Positions 1 through 11,586 of a stretch of DNA of 64,000 bases are shown here, piece after piece. The notes beneath the pieces were generated by a model. That model was not told the DNA's origin and made no database searches. It was given only the letters and a program-made list of their open reading frames with translations. The DNA comes from Berberis thunbergii (taxonomy: Eukaryota > Streptophyta > Magnoliopsida > Ranunculales > Berberidaceae), in contig QNQO01007598.1 of assembly GCA_003290165.1 (NCBI GenBank), positions 186,001 through 250,000 on the forward strand, written 5' to 3'. The translations under genes and the position numbers were made by a program. How positions within the stretch are numbered: position 1 is the stretch's first letter; each line of letters opens with the position of its first letter.

Positions 1-1368
1 AATCATTGTATATTAGAACTTAAGGTATTATTTTGAGATTTTATTGTTGAATGCATACATGGCTTCTACCTAGTTCCTTAACAGGATAGTTATTGTTAGC
101 TATGTATATTATATGTTATCCAATTTCATATTTCATAGGTATGTTTTCCTTTCTACATTAGCACTAGTTAACTCACTGGTTATCATAATTAAAACTGTTT
201 TCGAGTTTTTTTTATTTTTGTACATTAAAACTATTTTCGAATCTTTTATTTTTGTACATTCTTTTTAATATTTCTTTTATCCATTTAATGAGTCGAAACT
301 TGCAAAAACTACTAGGATTGTATTATTGTAATCCTTCCCATTCAAGCCAATCGACCTCTATTATGAAGTGTTCTCTTGAGGATTTCCACAGTGAAGATTA
401 ATGTGTCATGGTATTATTTTGAATTTTTTATTGTTGAATGCATACATGCCTGTACCCAAAAGGTAGCTTGATACCTCGTTCATTAAATAGTCATTATTAG
501 CTATGTATGTTATGTGTTTTCCAGTTTCAAATTGCACACGCATGCTTTCCTTTTGAATCTTTTTATTTTTACGTTTATTTTTTATTTTTATAGTCAGTAA
601 AGAGGTTGCAAGTTTAAACTAGTGATAGGATGTTATGCTTGCCTAGATTACTTCTACAATTTTTTTTTGTAGAAGTTTTACATTTCTACAAAAAACTAGT
701 GATAAGGAGAGGCTTGATTGTTACCATTTTGTTAGTATATTGGTTATGGATTTATGGTCAATGGTATATGTGTATATTGAAGTTAAAGCAATCAATATGT
801 ATATATTTAATTTAAAGCAATCCGTTTGACAATTTTACATTTCCTGAGCATCTTTCTTGAACAGCCAGCGAGTGCCTGTGGAGGAACTGAGGTAGCCTTT
901 TTTATTTTTATTTTTTTTCATGTCTAATACATTACATGCTATATCTATAACACATAAATCACAAATATCATCTATGGTTTAATACATTTACCTACTTCCT
1001 CATTGATAATTTTTCGTGCATTTGATCCACTGTAGTTTTACTACATTCACCTACTTACTCGTCTGATAGTTTTTCTTAAATTATATAGGTGTACACCGGA
1101 AGTCTGATTTATTTGTGTATTACAGTATATTTCATATTTGGATGGTATGGGATTTCTGCCTAGATATATCACCTGCTATAATTACCATGTAAACTATTTA
1201 TAAACACTCGAGACTACTTTTTCCAAACTAAATGGGACAGGTCTCTTTCGATTTGCAAAAGAATGTTCTTAATGAAGATAACTATTAACTTCTCAATGAA
1301 TTAAGTAACACAGTAAGTAGATTCAAAAGTACTATTGTCCTAGAGCAACACATTTTCATTAATCCGTA
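1..1368. other. AT-rich noncoding region with diverged internal duplications
   Basis: No protein-coding feature is supported. A segment of about 150 bp beginning near 28 (with the string TTGTTGAATGCATACATG) recurs diverged near 409, and a shorter pair containing ACATTTACCTACTT / ACATTCACCTACTT lies near 985 and 1043. These look like old local duplications. The only open frames are short and T-rich. Confidence 0.5.
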
Positions 1369-2052
1369 TGTGAAATTTGATTGCTTCTCTTGAATGTAAT
1401 TCTTTGGTTTGATGAAGCTTTCTTTGTTTTTTCAAATTTATGAATTTGCTTATTTTATTGGTTCCTTCTTCAATTCAATTTTTTGTTTTACTCAATAATG
1501 CAGGAAAGGTGGCGATTACATTAGAAGTACAGGTCAGTCTTTTGAATTTGATTTCTCTATTATATTACTTTTGGATTTTGTTGTTTTATTGTATTCTTGT
1601 GTGAACTTAAGCCCCAAATCAAGATTGTTATGTTTATTTTCTCTCTTTTTAGTTTTAATGCTGAGATCTATGGTTGTTCATTTCTAATCCACCTCTCCGA
1701 GTCAAACATAGGAAGCTCATAATTCAATAGATTTCAACTTTAATCGAAGCATCAATGTGAAATTTGATTGCTTCTCATGAATGTAATTCTTTGGTTTGAT
1801 GAAGCTTTCTCTGTTTCTTCAAATTGATGAATTTGCTTTTTTTTTTTTTATTGGTTTTTTCTTCAATTCAATTTCTTTGTTTGACTCAATAATGCAGGAA
1901 AGGTGGCGATTACATTAGAAGTACAGGTCAGTCTTTTGAATTTGATATCTCTATTATTGTACTTTTGGATGTTGTTGTTTTATTGTATTCTTTGTGTGAA
2001 CTTAAACCCCAAATCAAGATTGTTTTGTTTATTTTCTCTTTTTAGTTCTTAT

Positions 2053-3132
2053 CTGGGATGCACGGACTCGGATACGCGTATCGTATCGTATCAGACACAG
2101 ATACGATACGACGACTCGGCAATTTTCAAAAACTAGGACTCGGGGACTCGGCGACATGTCAAACCTTATTTTTATTTTTATATTTTATTAAAAATTTATT
2201 AACATAATGTCATAACTCAAAAACAATAATTAATAATCTAAATATATAAAACATCTAAATGCAATGAGCTTAATTAATGAAATCATTTGAATGAATGAAA
2301 AGTTTGGGTACATAAGTGAAAATTAGGGTAATTGATTCTAATATGGGCCGGGCCTAACTTGGACCCTACCCAAGACATCAATGGAATCCATATAGATAGC
2401 AATGGAAGTCAATCCATATCTCATAAATGATAATATCTTCTGGTGGTTGAAGAAAGGGAGGGAGAGCTTGCAAGATGTAAAACCAATAATCGGTTCATTA
2501 GGATTTTCAGGAAGGCCAAGAAGATCCATCCAAGTAGTACTGCTAATTCCTCTGCAAGCCATGGTGATTGAGGCGCAGGAGGTTGAAGAAAGCAGCGAAA
2601 GCTCCCAGACTCCCAGTCGATCTCTCTCCCTGTTCGATCTCCCCTCCCTGATCGATCTCTCTCCCTGATCGATCTCCCTGCTAGATCTCTCTCCCTGCTA
2701 GATCGATCTCCCTGCTCGATCGATTTCTCCCAGTCGATCGATCGATCGATTTCTCCCAGTCGATCGATCGATCGATCTCCCTGCTCGATCTCTCCCCTCT
2801 CTCCCTGCTCGATCGATCTCTCCCTACTCGATCGATCTCTGCTCAAACGTTCTCTCTGATCTGCTCGATCGATCTCTCTGATCGATGGATCTCTGGGTAG
2901 ATTTCAGCCGTCCGATTTTATCAAGATCTGAAAAAAAAATTATTGGCAACCGAATCCTGATCGTGTCCAGACCGTATCCGGACCGGGTCAGGCCGTATCC
3001 TGACCAAGTCACGTTGACCGATACGTTGACCGCGTGTCGGATACGTATCAAACGAGAATCGCACGCGTATCCATATCCGACTTGCGTATTACTAGGATTC
3101 GGAGGGTTTTACCGAGAATCCATGCTTCCTAG
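2053..3132. mobile_element. Non-autonomous hAT-like DNA transposon (about 1.08 kb)
   Basis: The insertion is flanked by the 8-bp direct repeat GTTCTTAT (2045-2052 and 3133-3140), the length typical of hAT elements. The ends are imperfect inverted repeats: CTGGGATGCACGGA-CTCGG on the left and, on the opposite strand at the right, CTAGGAAGCATGGATTCTCGG. Subterminal DNA on both sides is rich in GTATC/GATAC words, possible transposase-binding repeats. The middle (about 2620-2890) is a degenerate CGAT / TCTCCCTG low-complexity tract. No transposase is encoded. The superfamily is inferred from the duplication length and ends only. Confidence 0.72.
2620..2890. repeat. Degenerate (CGAT)n / CTCCCTGCT low-complexity tract
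   Basis: Runs of CGATCGATCGAT alternate with CTCTCCCTGCTCGAT units. It creates frames rich in Arg, Asp, Ser and Glu on the minus strand that are composition artefacts, not genes. It lies inside the hAT-like insertion. Confidence 0.8.
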
Positions 3133-3246
3133 GTTCTTATGCTGAGATCTATGGTTGTTCATTGAACTCTATTTCTAATCCACCTCTCCGAATCAAACAT
3201 GGGAAGCTCATAGTTCAATAGATTTCAACTTTAATCGAAGCATCAA

Positions 3247-3823
3247 ATGGAAAATATAAATTGGGGGTTGAAACAAGGGAACAATCAAATCAGGGGTTGC
3301 AGGATCTGTAAATCAATGGGGTTAGCAACAAATGCCCTTATTTATCAGTTCAATCGATCAAATGGAAATAGCTTGTTAGAGATGATAAGAGTTTGGTGAT
3401 ACTGTTTCATTAGGAAGTTACTGATTTGCCTCTTTTTTGGGTGAGGATAATCTCCATATTGTGGTGTTTTCATATAGCTCAAAACATCTGCACATGCTAG
3501 GTGGTGAAATACAGAAAAGAGTTTGTATATTAGTTTTAGTATTTTTTATATAGCTACAAGATCACGCCCACAAAAATCAATGAATTTGGATATCTCTATG
3601 AGGTGAACTGGGGTTGATTGAATTCAATGCGTTCAATAATCATGATTCTTTAGGTTGTGTCCTAGATGATTGTTATACAAAGACATCTTCTGTCCTATTT
3701 TACACAATCCTATGACAATTGTGGTGCATTCTGGATGATTTTTCATTTACAAATCTATTATTCCATACCTCTGAGAACTATTGTAAGTCGGACTCCCAGT
3801 CAAGCCTTGGACATTTTTCGTCT
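3247..3823. other. Noncoding region, nothing recognised
   Basis: AT-rich sequence between the end of the 386-bp duplication and the first foldback MITE. No supported gene, RNA or element. Confidence 0.4.
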
Positions 3824-3833
3824 TTCTTAGTTG

Positions 3834-4033
3834 AGCAGTTCTACGTGTCGAGGAAACGAGCGAGGAAATGGGCGAGGGAAATGAGGTGGCAGGGTGAGAG
3901 CCATTCATCCCGCTCGAGATGCGCGCGCAAAAAGTCAACGCACGCATCTCGAGTGAGATGAATGGCTCTCACCCCGCCACCTCACTTCCCTCGCCCATTA
4001 CCTCGCCCATTTCCTCGACATTTAGAATTTCTG
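3834..4033. mobile_element. Foldback MITE, copy 1 (Mutator-like, 10-bp TSD)
   Basis: The 200-bp insertion is flanked by the direct 10-bp repeat TTCTTAGTTG (3824-3833 and 4034-4043). The element is almost entirely a hairpin: TGTCGAGGAAA on the left pairs with TTTCCTCGACA on the right, and CTCGAGATGCG..GC pairs across a short loop containing AAAAAGTCAACG. The same family occurs at 62156-62346. A 9-11 bp target duplication with long inverted repeats points to Mutator-like origin (inference). Confidence 0.85.
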
Positions 4034-4043
4034 TTCTTAGTTG

Positions 4044-4611
4044 GCTAGCAAGTAGTTGTTTATTTAAGTTGTTCAAAAACTAAATTTTTGATGTGAAAGA
4101 TGGATACATCAAAGGTATCATATAATGCTTATCTGCATTGTGTTTGTGGTTGTGTACTTTCCTTATCTAGTCTGTCTGAAATATCTGCAAAACTATTTTT
4201 GGTGGGATTGAATCTCTTTACTCTATGACATGACAAGGCTCTTCCTTGAGGTGTTTAAATCTGTACCTCGTGGAGTCTGTATTCTGGTTAAATTGTTTTC
4301 CTGTCAGATTGTCAAATTTGCAATATGGTTATAACATATGTTCAGATACATTATCCATGAATTAGTATGCTTAGAGAGCATATTTCAGGTATGTCATTCC
4401 TGAATTAGTTTTTTCCTATAATTGTTTGTATTTATGCTATTTTTTTTCTTTCCTATAATTGTCTGTATTTATTATGCTTTGATTTCACTGAAATACATTG
4501 GATGTCGAATAATTCCTTGCAAACTATCTCTTGGTGCTTTATGATGTACTTTTTTTGTTAGCTGCATTTATTTTTTTCCTTATCAATAAAAAGGGAAGTT
4601 GTATTGGTTAG
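4044..4611. other. Noncoding region, nothing recognised
   Basis: AT-rich sequence between the MITE and the start of viral homology. No coding potential or element ends seen. Confidence 0.4.
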
Positions 4612-5788
4612 CTTATATTGTTGGCAGAAATCACCTAATTCCTTAGGTCCAGTAACATGTTGTTTCTTAAGTTGTCTTCTTAATCTAAGATCATTGCAAA
4701 TGTTAAGGGCACATTTGTTGATAAAGGAGATTAAATCTCCGAAGGTTAACTGATCATATGGGATATCTCCTTGGGATTGGTCTTAAAGTTTTCCACGAAC
4801 AGTTTCTGCGAAAATCTCAGGGAGTCCTGATAAGAACTTTCTTTTCCAAAAAGGATTAGATGCATCAGGTTGATGCATAACCTTTTTCATAAAAATGTCC
4901 TTATACCACTAAGGGTTGGACATTCATGAATCATGAGAAGGTCTTTTGCTTTGCCTTGGAATTCACTGGGATTCCCAATGAAATGTTTGAGAATTGAACA
5001 TATCAAAGTTTGGACACAATCAGGAATAAACTGACCATTGTCAGTTTTCATGGCTAGACCATCTGGTCCTATTTTTACGGCTTGCATAATTTCTCTTTTT
5101 TTTTGCCAGGGATAGATAGTTATCCCACCATCCTTTGATAAGGCCTGAAAACTCTGCTATGATAACAGTAGCAATAGTAAAATCATCCTTATTTTCAGCG
5201 CGATGGGTGGAAGCCATCATAACCATTTCTTGGGTTAGTTCTAAAATTCCTTCTTCAGAAAGACCATCAATATTCCAAATATACAAGTCTTTAGAGGAAA
5301 AAGAACCAAAGGTTTGAAGTTGGCGTTCTTCATACTGCATGTCTGGCAGTGAAGGTCTTGGATAAAAATTTCATGTTGTAGGCTTTGGATTATGCCATTT
5401 TGGTGGTTTTTGAGATTGCTTTGCATATCGAATTGGATTCGCTTGGTAAGGGATAAAATTTAATCTATCCAATTCTGTCATTGGATCAAAATCTTCACTA
5501 ATATCAGAATCGATAGCTGAAAAGTTAGGATTTGATAAAGTATTAATTTTGAGCCGTGAATCCATTTTTAATGCTTCAAGTTTAGCATCAATTTCTTTAA
5601 GTAATTGACTAGAAGAAAAAACGTATGCTGAGCAATGGGAGCAGGAGGTTGAAAGAAAACATTTTTTGCTTTAACTTCCTGTGCTTGTCTGACTTCATTA
5701 GTTTCCTTACTTTGTTTATCAGTTAGTTGTTTCTTTTTTAACTCATTAGTAACAAGCTGATCTTGAACTAATTTTTCTCCTAATTCTG
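4612..5788 (-). pseudogene. EPRV coat-protein region fragment (minus strand)
   Basis: Short minus-strand frames at 5371-5565, 5041-5340 and 4887-5087 are collinear with frames at 16605-17339 of the other viral copy (same acidic SDISEDFD block, same DGLSEE and GEPSEFQGK-like blocks). In caulimovirids this part of the polyprotein, upstream of the CCHC knuckle, is the capsid domain; that assignment is by position. Stops and frameshifts separate the pieces, and the CCHC knuckle itself lies outside this fragment. Confidence 0.7.
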
Positions 5789-6006
5789 AGCCATCTTTTC
5801 TTTTTCCCCGGGGAATGGTAGTGAGTCCTAGATGTCGTTGGTAAACCGTTGATAGCGTTGGTAAGCCATTAAGAGTGTTGGTCAGCCGTAGAGCCTCTGA
5901 TAATTATAAGTCGCCATGATGTGCGCAGTAAGAGATCAGGGTTAGGTGGTCCCACTTAGGTGTTCCAGGCACAATGTTCTTTCATCATCCCAAAAGAATT
6001 TGAAAA

Positions 6007-7340
6007 ATGTTTTTGTTTTCAAGGCTTTCCAGAGCTTCTAGCTCTAGGTCAAATAACCCAAATTTACAAAATAGAATGGAAGGAAGAATTCCAGAAGTCG
6101 AACAAGATTTGCAAAACTGGTCTATACCGGTCATACCCCAAAAAGAAATTTACAAAATATCCCAATCAATCTTTTCTCCCAAAACTGAAGATTTAATTAG
6201 TATTGTTAAACAAACAATACCAATCAATAAATCTTTAGATTCAAAACAATTACTTTCATTTCAAACAATTAATTCCTTACTCAAAGAAAAATACAAATAT
6301 ATCCATTTGGGATTAATTCAAATACCCCTTAAACCTTTAACCAGGTTAGGCCTAGATACTTGTGCCTTAGTTGCTTTCCGCGACTGTAGACATAACAAGT
6401 TTGGTGATTCTCTGCTTGGAATTGGAGAGTCCTCATTATCAACAGGTCCAGTTTATTTTAACTGTTACCCAAATTACTCAGTGTCCCTTTGGGATCCACA
6501 TATCCTAGATACACTGACCCTCAATATTCAGACCAACGACTATGCATGGCTGAAGGTTCTGAACCTATTGCACTCATCTATAAGATCACTTATAGAGCAA
6601 TGAAGACTCAGCTTTGCCCAAAAGCCCTTCATACATATGAAAAAGGACAAACAATCCTTTTTGAAATTAATGACCAAAAAACTAATGTTATTGTTCCAAG
6701 AACAATACATTGGAATCAGGTCACCCTTCCAGAATCTTGGATCATTGAAGGAACATCTGTTCCTAAGAGTCTTCCACCCAGTCAAATAGACAATATTTAT
6801 ACTCGCCCAGATGGGACAGTTGAATTAAGGTTTAGTGATCTACGTATTACTAATCTGGACCCATCTAAATTCCAATCAGGACGTAGATCTAAATCATCAT
6901 TCAGAACTGCTCCTACTCAACTTCCAAGAGCTCCTACTCCAGAAGCTCTTCCTCATCTCAATTTAGCAAATATTATGACCAATCCTAATTATCCACAAAT
7001 TCCTCAACCAGTATACAATCCTCCAGATCAAACTTCTGAAATAGCAGAAGAAAACCAATCTCCAACCCAATCAGAAATGAATTTTCTACCACAAGTCCAT
7101 TGCCTAACCAAGTCTTTCAAATTAGACAAAGAACACATAAAGAAAGATTTTATGTCTTCACAAAACATTAAAAAAAGAACAAAATTTCAAGCTCAGACAA
7201 CTGCCTCTGAACGACTTGAACTTAGTAAAAAGTTCTATGAATGTTGTGAAGCATTGAAAGAGAACTTACCATTCTTAGATTGGTATTTTAATGTTCATCT
7301 TCCCAATATTCATGTTTTGAACGTATCACCCAAAACAGAA
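6007..7340 (+). pseudogene. EPRV movement-protein and downstream polyprotein fragment
   Basis: The frame opens at the ATG at 6007 and runs to 6603. It contains the 30K-type movement-protein core with the motif LKPLTRLGLDTCAL followed by RDCRH, matching 18399-18962 of copy 2. A frameshift near 6540-6600 moves the continuation to the frame ending at 7415, which contains the IHWNQVTLPESW block and, at about 7250-7330, the FLDWYFNVHLPN block also seen in copy 2 at 17770-17830. Homology ends near 7340. The protein would have moved virus between cells; here it is a relic. Confidence 0.78.
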
Positions 7341-8295
7341 TCAGGCATCCATCTTGGATTGAACATGATACTATTCTGGTCAAGGAAGGAACTCGGCTTC
7401 ATCTTTTGGGACTGATTGAGCTAAGTTGTGTTTGTCATGAACTTGTCTAGCTGTGATGGTACCCTTCTCTCTCTTTGTAGTTTGTTGGACCATGTTAAGT
7501 AAAATCCCTCGGAAGATTCTTATACAAATTCAGTAGGTCTGCAAAGTGATTTGGTGGAATTCTCCCCCCCCTCCCCGCCCAATGGGAATGCGACCTGTCA
7601 TAAAAGTTCTCAGATTTTCTCGTGTAATCTCTATGTCAGTTGCTTGGTTAGACTTGGATATCGGATTTGTGGGGACTAGACGAGGATCCCAACAGATCCA
7701 GACCTACCACTATTATCAATCTGGTTCCATCATCTTTGTTATGGGTCTAATAGAGACCAAAGTAGAAATTTGCTTTATTCTCACTGCTTCAGTTCTTATT
7801 TTAGTTTGAACTCCAAACTAAATGTGCTTGGGTGATTATAGTGTTTAAAAATCTGTTTTGTTAGCCTTTGAATCAAATTAGAACTAAATACTAAATAAAG
7901 TAAAATTGTTGTTTGATATTCACATAATTATTACAGAATATATCCCTTAATTTGTACATGTTAGTGTTTCGATTATTATATTTTATAGTAATTATTTCGT
8001 TTTAATATCTTTGCAGGAATTTGAGCTTAAACGATAAATCCATATTAAGCAGTCACAAACGACATTTAGGCAATTTCAATGGTGGTATCAAACAAAACAC
8101 AAACCTACACCCAACACCTAACTCTTAACCTAAAAGTCCACAAACCTACACCCAACACCTAGCTCACAACTTAAAAATCCACAAACCTAAACCTTGAAAC
8201 CTAATTCATAACCTAAACCCCATCCATAACCTAAAACCAAACCCAATCCTACCCTCATTGATGAATCTACCCCTCATCTCATCCCTATTCATCTT
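7341..8295. other. Noncoding region
   Basis: Contains a C/A-rich tract near 8090-8240 with loose repeats of CACAAACCTACACCCAACACC. No gene recognised. The distal part may be the upstream portion of the LTR-like sequence that follows. Confidence 0.4.
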
Positions 8296-8304
8296 CTCAT
8301 TCTC

Positions 8305-8312
8305 TATAAATA
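8305..8312 (+). promoter_or_regulatory. TATA box, LTR-type
   Basis: CTCTATAAATAGAGG gives a canonical TATAAATA. Transcription would start about 25-35 bp downstream, just before the purine-rich leader at 8325. No start-site evidence beyond the sequence. Confidence 0.5.
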
Positions 8313-9454
8313 GAGGAGGATAGGGTGAGAATGAGAGGGGAGAAAAGAGAAGGGAAAAGAAGCAAATTAGGAAGAAAAATAATCCTCTTTCTCTCAAATT
8401 CACCTCACCCTCATCACCACCACCTATCCCTCTTCCACTCATCCATCTCTCACTCACTCCACTCACTCAGTAGTCACCACACCCTCGCCACCACAGTCAC
8501 CTCGCCATCGCCACCACCGAGCACCACCACCAATTCCGCCACCGTCCTCGCGCCACCACCGCGAAACAGGGGCGTGACAACCCTGTTTCGCGTCCAACTT
8601 TCACTTTGCCACCACCCTCGGCCCCTCTCCCCTGTCCACGCACCATCACCACCTCCGCACGAGCACCGCCACCGCGCGAAAACCACCGCGAAACAGAGCA
8701 CCGCGGCCCTGTTTCGCGTCGCGACAGAGCACTCGCTGCTCCTCCCTCTCGGCCTCTCTTCGTCGCGAGCTCCTTCCTGTCCTCACCTCTTGCGACCACC
8801 GTCACCACCACGACCGAGAACCACCGCCTCCTCCTCGCGAACAGAGTTCTTATCGCGAAACAGGGAGCTCCTGTTCCTCATCTGTTTTCTCTGTTTTTCT
8901 CTGTTTTCTTAGTATTTCCTCACCTTTTCTCTTCTTATGCAGGTTCTGGAAGCGATTTGAGGTCGAGGACGGGCCAGAGGAGCGAGAACAGCGGCGGAAC
9001 GACCGCTGTCGCGCTGGAGAAGACGGTGGCGCGTCAGTGGCACTGTAGCAGCACTGTAGCGCTACTGTAGCAGAGGCGGGAATCAGTTTATTTCGTTATT
9101 TGGCTATTTGCACCCCCGAGTTCTCTAAGAGCCACCACAGTGCCTTTAGCAGCCCTTTTTTCGGGATTCGCGTCCGTGCAGAGATGAGTTGCGGCATACC
9201 ACATCACGAGGAGATGACTACCACTACCATGGATAGCTAAACCCTTCGCCAAGGCTACGATGAAACCACAGGATTTCCTAGAGTTTGTGTATTTAAATTT
9301 ATTATTTTCTTTATGCTTGAACGTTAAACATATTTGGTTTATGATTTTTAATAAATTGCTTTCACCGATTATATCCTGATTAATTGTCTAGACTAGTCGG
9401 TAGTTAGAAGTACCCTTTGTTGAAATTCAAAAGCCTGATTTAATCAATTAATCC

Positions 9455-9566
9455 GAATCTGTGATTGTGTGTGCCGTAAGAAGACACGCAATGCTAGGGA
9501 TTAGGATTAGTTACAATAAATCTGTGATTATGTGTGCCGTAAGAAGACACGCAATTCTAGGGATTT
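9455..9566. repeat. Short tandem duplication (about 66-bp period)
   Basis: Two copies of ATCTGTGATT(G/A)TGTGTGCC followed by GTAAGAAGACACGCAAT(G/T)CTAGGGATT lie at about 9455 and 9521. It sits inside the LTR-like remnant. Confidence 0.7.
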
Positions 9567-9905
9567 ATACCTATGCTTAAATCAATTGTGAACTTAGATT
9601 AATCTTTAGGTTAGTCATGTTAAATCTTGAAAACAATATCTTTGATTACACAAATCTCAAAGAACCTGTGGTGGATTCAATGCCTTGGTTTCCTTTCTCA
9701 TATTATTTAAAACTTTTTATTTTGTTTTTAAGTTGATTTTTAGTTTACATATTTTAATTGTTGTAACCCCAATTTTAAATTAGTTTAATTAAATTCTAAA
9801 ATTTCAATTGCATCCACTTTCCTCGTGGGATCGACCCGTACTTGCCGTTGTCTACCAGTTAGGCACCGTGCACTTGCGGTTATTACAAGTGGGTTAAATT
9901 AACCT

Positions 9906-10959
9906 GTTATGTCCTAAATTTTCTCTATGCAGTGTTAGTACTACATCTTCAAAACATATTCCAAATTTTAAATTTGTTTAAGGGTTTTTTTGAGTTTGAC
10001 ACTCATTAGTTTATACCTATTAGAGTTTGGCCTTTATTTTGAAAACTATTTGAGTCTAATCCTTTATTTCTGATGGAACCGTTAAGTTCATGTCATTGAC
10101 TGATCAAGATGAATTTTCAGACTCTTTTACCCATACCTTAGATTAAACCATAGTTAAGCCCTTTCATTGTCATGCTTTATCCCCATTAGTGTTTTCTTCA
10201 ATAATGAAACTTTTCCACGTTGTTAGATATGTCAGATATCCATCTCAAAATTAGAGCTTAATTACATTTGTAACAAACTGAGTAGTTTCATTGTTTGAGC
10301 TAACACCTTGCACTTGAAACTTAGTGATTGGACACAAAGCAAGCTGAAGCAGGTGCATCACTGAATGCCCTAATTTCTTCAAAAAAACAACCGCATAGTT
10401 GAGCTTCAAGAATTAAGGATTGGACGCAACAGTAAGAAACCCTAGAATCATCCTCCATTCAATAATTTATATTTCGTTTATCTTCATCGAAACCTAATCT
10501 AAATTGGTTGGGTTGTTTTCTTTCCTTTCCAGTGTATGTAACGACGAGCTTCCTGATCTAACAGCAGTAGACACACAATCAAGTCAATGGAGTTTCAAAT
10601 CCAAGCCATCAAGGATGACCTTCGGCATGAAACCCAAGCCATCCCCAAAGCTAAGGTATTGTAATATCTCTATTTTTTTCTTTTGTTTCTTTCATTCAAT
10701 CTATAACCCTTCTTCTTCTTGTTTCTTGGTATGATCAAGATGAGCATCAGTCTTCCACCCAGCTGCCAACACGGACAAAGCTACACTATTGGGTCCTCCA
10801 GAAACCCCCAAGGTTGTAAAATCCTTTTGTCATATAATTAATCTTTGCAATTGCAACTGTCGCAAAAAAAAAAAAAAATGGGAAGCATGTTTTGCTACCA
10901 ATACGGAGTCTTGCCATGGCCATTCTTCGAGAGAAGGTTTCTTTGTAAGTAGCGTAATG
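9906..10959. other. Noncoding region
   Basis: No supported gene. An A-run near 10864-10877 and short C-poor frames are present. It leads into a Gypsy/TAT gag fragment. Confidence 0.4.
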
Positions 10960-11377
10960 AGGAAAGAATACAAGTCGTACACAACCCTAAAAACTAGCCG
11001 AACCGACATCTAAAGCACATATCGAACTGGGAGAATGTCAATTGGCCAACCAAGATGAAAGGAGACCTGGAAGGACAAGACAATAGCATGTACTGCTCTT
11101 TTCACAATGATCACAGACGTGATACAGAGGACTGCTACAAAGATGACGATTGGGCAAGTTTATTAGCATACTAGACAAACGGTTCAAAGGTAAAGAAAAG
11201 GTGGACGCTGCTGCCACTGGATCAAAAACGGTATAGGGAATTGATATATGCTTTACATTGCATCCGCCCCTGGAAAGAAGTACCTCCTACCTGAACAGAC
11301 CTATATCGAAGTCGAAAGGTCAACGCTTTAGAGGTGGCTACACGAACCAACTCGAAGATCTTGGTAGTGGATTCAAA
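10960..11377 (+). pseudogene. Gypsy/TAT gag fragment (zinc-knuckle region)
   Basis: The region aligns with 39890-40370 of the TAT element: both contain a YTTLKTSR-like peptide, then the knuckle-type motif (C)xFHxDHxxxTxDCY and an ALHCI block, followed by a CAACCAACT..CGAAGAT stretch. The frame is broken by stops and small indels. It is the left flank of the DNA into which the large viral copy was inserted; matching TAT-type DNA resumes at 19414. Confidence 0.65.
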
Positions 11378-11586
11378 TGCAGACAAAGTTGCTTATAAGG
11401 GAATTAACAACAATAAACTCTATTAGACCCTAACAAGCAATGCCAAACGGGGAGCAATAACGACCCAAGCAAAGAAGGTCATAAATTAAAGGGAACAACA
11501 AACGCACTAGACGTCAACGCGAGGATAAACATTAGTGATACAAGAATAAATGAAGAAACACTCCACAGTGTAATGGAACCACTTCA
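11378..11586. repeat. 209-bp direct repeat, left copy (LTR-like or target duplication)
   Basis: This is the same length as the copy at 19200-19408 and, by eye, differs at about ten positions. It begins TGCAGACAAAG and ends CCACTTCA, so it has TG...CA ends in either reading direction; the shared block extends a few bases further on each side. It is followed by a Copia gag fragment. It may be an LTR, or a long duplication created when the viral DNA integrated. Confidence 0.8.

Larger units (their letters stand above)
1369..3246. repeat. 386-bp tandem duplication, second copy interrupted by a hAT-like insertion
   Basis: Unit A spans about 1369-1754. Unit B runs 1755-2052 and resumes at 3141-3246. 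Both contain the segment GAAAGGTGGCGATTACATTA followed by GAAGTACAG|GTCAG and preceded by AATAATGCAG, which resembles a small exon between an acceptor and a donor, but no gene around it was recognised. Unit A shows what the site in unit B looked like before the insertion at 2053-3132. Confidence 0.75.
4612..7340. mobile_element. Endogenous pararetrovirus (Caulimoviridae), rearranged copy 1
   Basis: Two viral pieces lie head to head. From 4612 to about 5788 the minus strand carries the coat-protein region; from about 5789 to 7340 the plus strand carries the leader, movement protein and following region. Both pieces match the larger copy at 11842-19199 at nucleotide and protein level. The plus piece begins within the position of the tRNA-Met primer-binding site (AGCCATCTTTTC... 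aligns with the DNA just after the PBS of copy 2). All frames are broken and no replication gene is present, so this is a dead fragment. Confidence 0.85.
8296..9905 (+). mobile_element. LTR-like retroelement remnant (solo LTR or LARD-type)
   Basis: A clean TATA box (TATAAATA at 8305-8312) is followed by a purine-rich then C-rich transcribed-type leader, a Pro/His/Thr-rich low-complexity stretch (8390-8830), an AT-rich stretch, and near 9825-9880 the block CCTCGTGGGATCGACCCGTAC. That block resembles the tail of plant Gypsy LTRs and echoes the GATC-CCTAC motifs near the ends of the other LTRs in this window. The 5' boundary and target duplication were not found, so the limits are approximate. 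Confidence 0.4.

Noticed and set aside
2421..2846. 141-codon Arg/Asp/Ser-rich minus-strand frame
   Set aside because: It is the product of (CGAT)n and CTCCCTG repeats inside the hAT-like element and has no domain.
8325..9070. Two overlapping Pro/His/Thr-rich plus frames
   Set aside because: They come from CCACCACC-type low complexity in an LTR-like leader, open in several frames at once.
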